A DNA stretch of 6,386 bases from Leptospiraceae bacterium UBA2033 (lineage in GTDB: Bacteria; Spirochaetota; Leptospiria; Leptospirales; Leptospiraceae). Location of the stretch: positions 1-6,386 of the forward strand of contig DDBL01000001.1 of assembly GCA_002333425.1 (NCBI GenBank), given 5' to 3'. How positions within the stretch are numbered: the first letter of the stretch is position 1; every line of letters begins with the position of its first letter. A program made the position numbers and the translations under genes. Shown here one piece after another: positions 5,524-6,386 of this stretch. The notes under the pieces were generated by a model. The model had not been told where the DNA came from. It did not search any database and saw nothing but the letters and a program-made list of their open reading frames with translations.

Positions 5524-6386
5524 ATGAAAAAAATATCTCTATCGCATAACGTAACTTTATTCCTGTTTGCATTTACTTTAACTTTCTCTTCTTGTAAAAA
5601 ACAAGAAACGTCAGACCCCACAGAACCAACTCTCGGACCCGTAGAACGAGCACATATGGACGACTTGAGTATTCAATCTATGAAGTTTGGTAATGGCAAA
5701 CAAGTTGAATATAAAGTCCTTTTGGATAAAGCAGAAATAGTTACCATTTTATTTCTTTTAAAAAAGGGTGAGGAAATTCCAGCCCATTTTCATAAAGTGA
5801 ATAAAGCTATTTATATATACGATGGAAAAGCAGAAGTGTTTGCTCAAAATAAAATGAATCCAGTAGTAAAAGGGGATTCTCTTTATATACCACAAAATAG
5901 TGTCACATCTGTTAAAAATACTAACGATGAAATTACGAAAGTGTTTTTCTTTTTTCCAATTGGATTTTTTAAAACTCTTGCATTTAATATTCCAGAAGGC
6001 ACTAGTCAAGATAGTACTGGTGAAAAAAATCAATTATTAAAAGAAGAAAATGTTCCATGGGAAAATTGGGACGGAAAAATTCCAGTTGGAGGAAAAGTAA
6101 CTCCACTCGCATGGAAAACAATTATAGACAATGACTCAATGGTCATGGGGATAACAAAGATTGACCCCAATAACGATGTAGACAGCCATTTTCACAAACC
6201 AACTCAGATTGTAATTTTCTCTGATGGAGAAGGTAAAACTCATATCCAAAAAGGCGAATACAAAGAAATCAAAAAGGATCATTACATTTATCCGCCAACT
6301 TATAGTGTTCATCACTCTATCAATACAAGTAAAACGGAGCCTTTGATGGAAGTATATTTTTTCCCAACCGGTCCTTTTTCTACTAT
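5524..6386 (+). CDS. Double-cupin lipoprotein, 3' end outside window
   Basis: The frame is open from the ATG at 5524 to the right edge, giving 287 visible residues without a stop. It starts with a lipoprotein signal peptide: MKK, a hydrophobic core (about 10-22), then FSSC with C24 as the lipidated cysteine, a loose lipobox of the spirochaete kind. A polar linker follows. Cupin 1 (about 82-131) has G-x5-HFH (H88, H90), but its second motif, GDSLYIPQNSVTSVKN, has T128 where the metal-binding His is expected, and the motif 1 Glu is absent. Cupin 2 (about 217-267) has HFH (H222, H224), Gln in place of the Glu, and P258...H263...N267, matching PxGxxHxxxN except for the Gly. So cupin 2 probably binds a metal and cupin 1 may not. 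The protein is anchored to a membrane, probably facing the periplasm or cell surface. Its ligand or activity is unknown. Confidence 0.85.
   Translation, partial: MKKISLSHNVTLFLFAFTLTFSSCKKQETSDPTEPTLGPVERAHMDDLSIQSMKFGNGKQVEYKVLLDKAEIVTILFLLKKGEEIPAHFHKVNKAIYIYDGKAEVFAQNKMNPVVKGDSLYIPQNSVTSVKNTNDEITKVFFFFPIGFFKTLAFNIPEGTSQDSTGEKNQLLKEENVPWENWDGKIPVGGKVTPLAWKTIIDNDSMVMGITKIDPNNDVDSHFHKPTQIVIFSDGEGKTHIQKGEYKEIKKDHYIYPPTYSVHHSINTSKTEPLMEVYFFPTGPFST

Noticed and set aside
5758..6033. 91-codon open frame on the minus strand
   Set aside because: It is antisense to the cupin lipoprotein, whose signal peptide, cupin motifs and ribosome binding site show which strand is coding.

Overview
The window is AT-rich DNA with dense coding on both strands, clear AAGGAG-type ribosome binding sites and a lipoprotein with a loose spirochaete-style lipobox. 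With the mitochondrial-type aconitase, this fits a Leptospira-like spirochaete. That placement is inference from protein and signal style; no marker gene confirms it, and Bacteroidota also carry this type of aconitase.

Layout. (1) Bases 1-1140, plus strand: C-terminal half of aconitase (TCA cycle), cut by the left edge. (2) Bases 1151-1182: a perfect 32-bp palindrome between the convergent aconitase and hydrolase genes. (3) Bases 4310 down to 1190, minus strand: a probable four-gene operon. It encodes an MFS transporter, a 58-residue membrane protein with a Cys-rich tail (3102-2926), a small class I methyltransferase and a metallo-beta-lactamase-fold hydrolase. The first three are joined by 4-base stop/start overlaps (GTGA and TTGA) and all start with non-ATG codons. 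The hydrolase follows after 54 bases and has its own strong ribosome binding site. (4) Bases 4311-4511: a divergent intergenic region with a candidate promoter and 17-bp palindrome for the minus operon, and three consecutive hairpins, the last a strong plus-strand intrinsic terminator. No plus-strand gene lies just upstream of it, so a small RNA or a leader is possible. (5) Bases 4512-5468, plus strand: a MeaB/ArgK-type GTPase. (6) Bases 5524-6386, plus strand: a double-cupin lipoprotein that runs off the right edge.

How the genes relate. Aconitase and the MeaB-type GTPase (chaperone of B12-dependent acyl-CoA mutases) belong to central and propionate-type carbon metabolism, but no mutase is in the window. 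The coupled transporter, Cys-rich peptide and methyltransferase look like one functional unit of unknown substrate, and are the best candidate here for something undescribed. No CRISPR array, transposase, rRNA or tRNA was seen.
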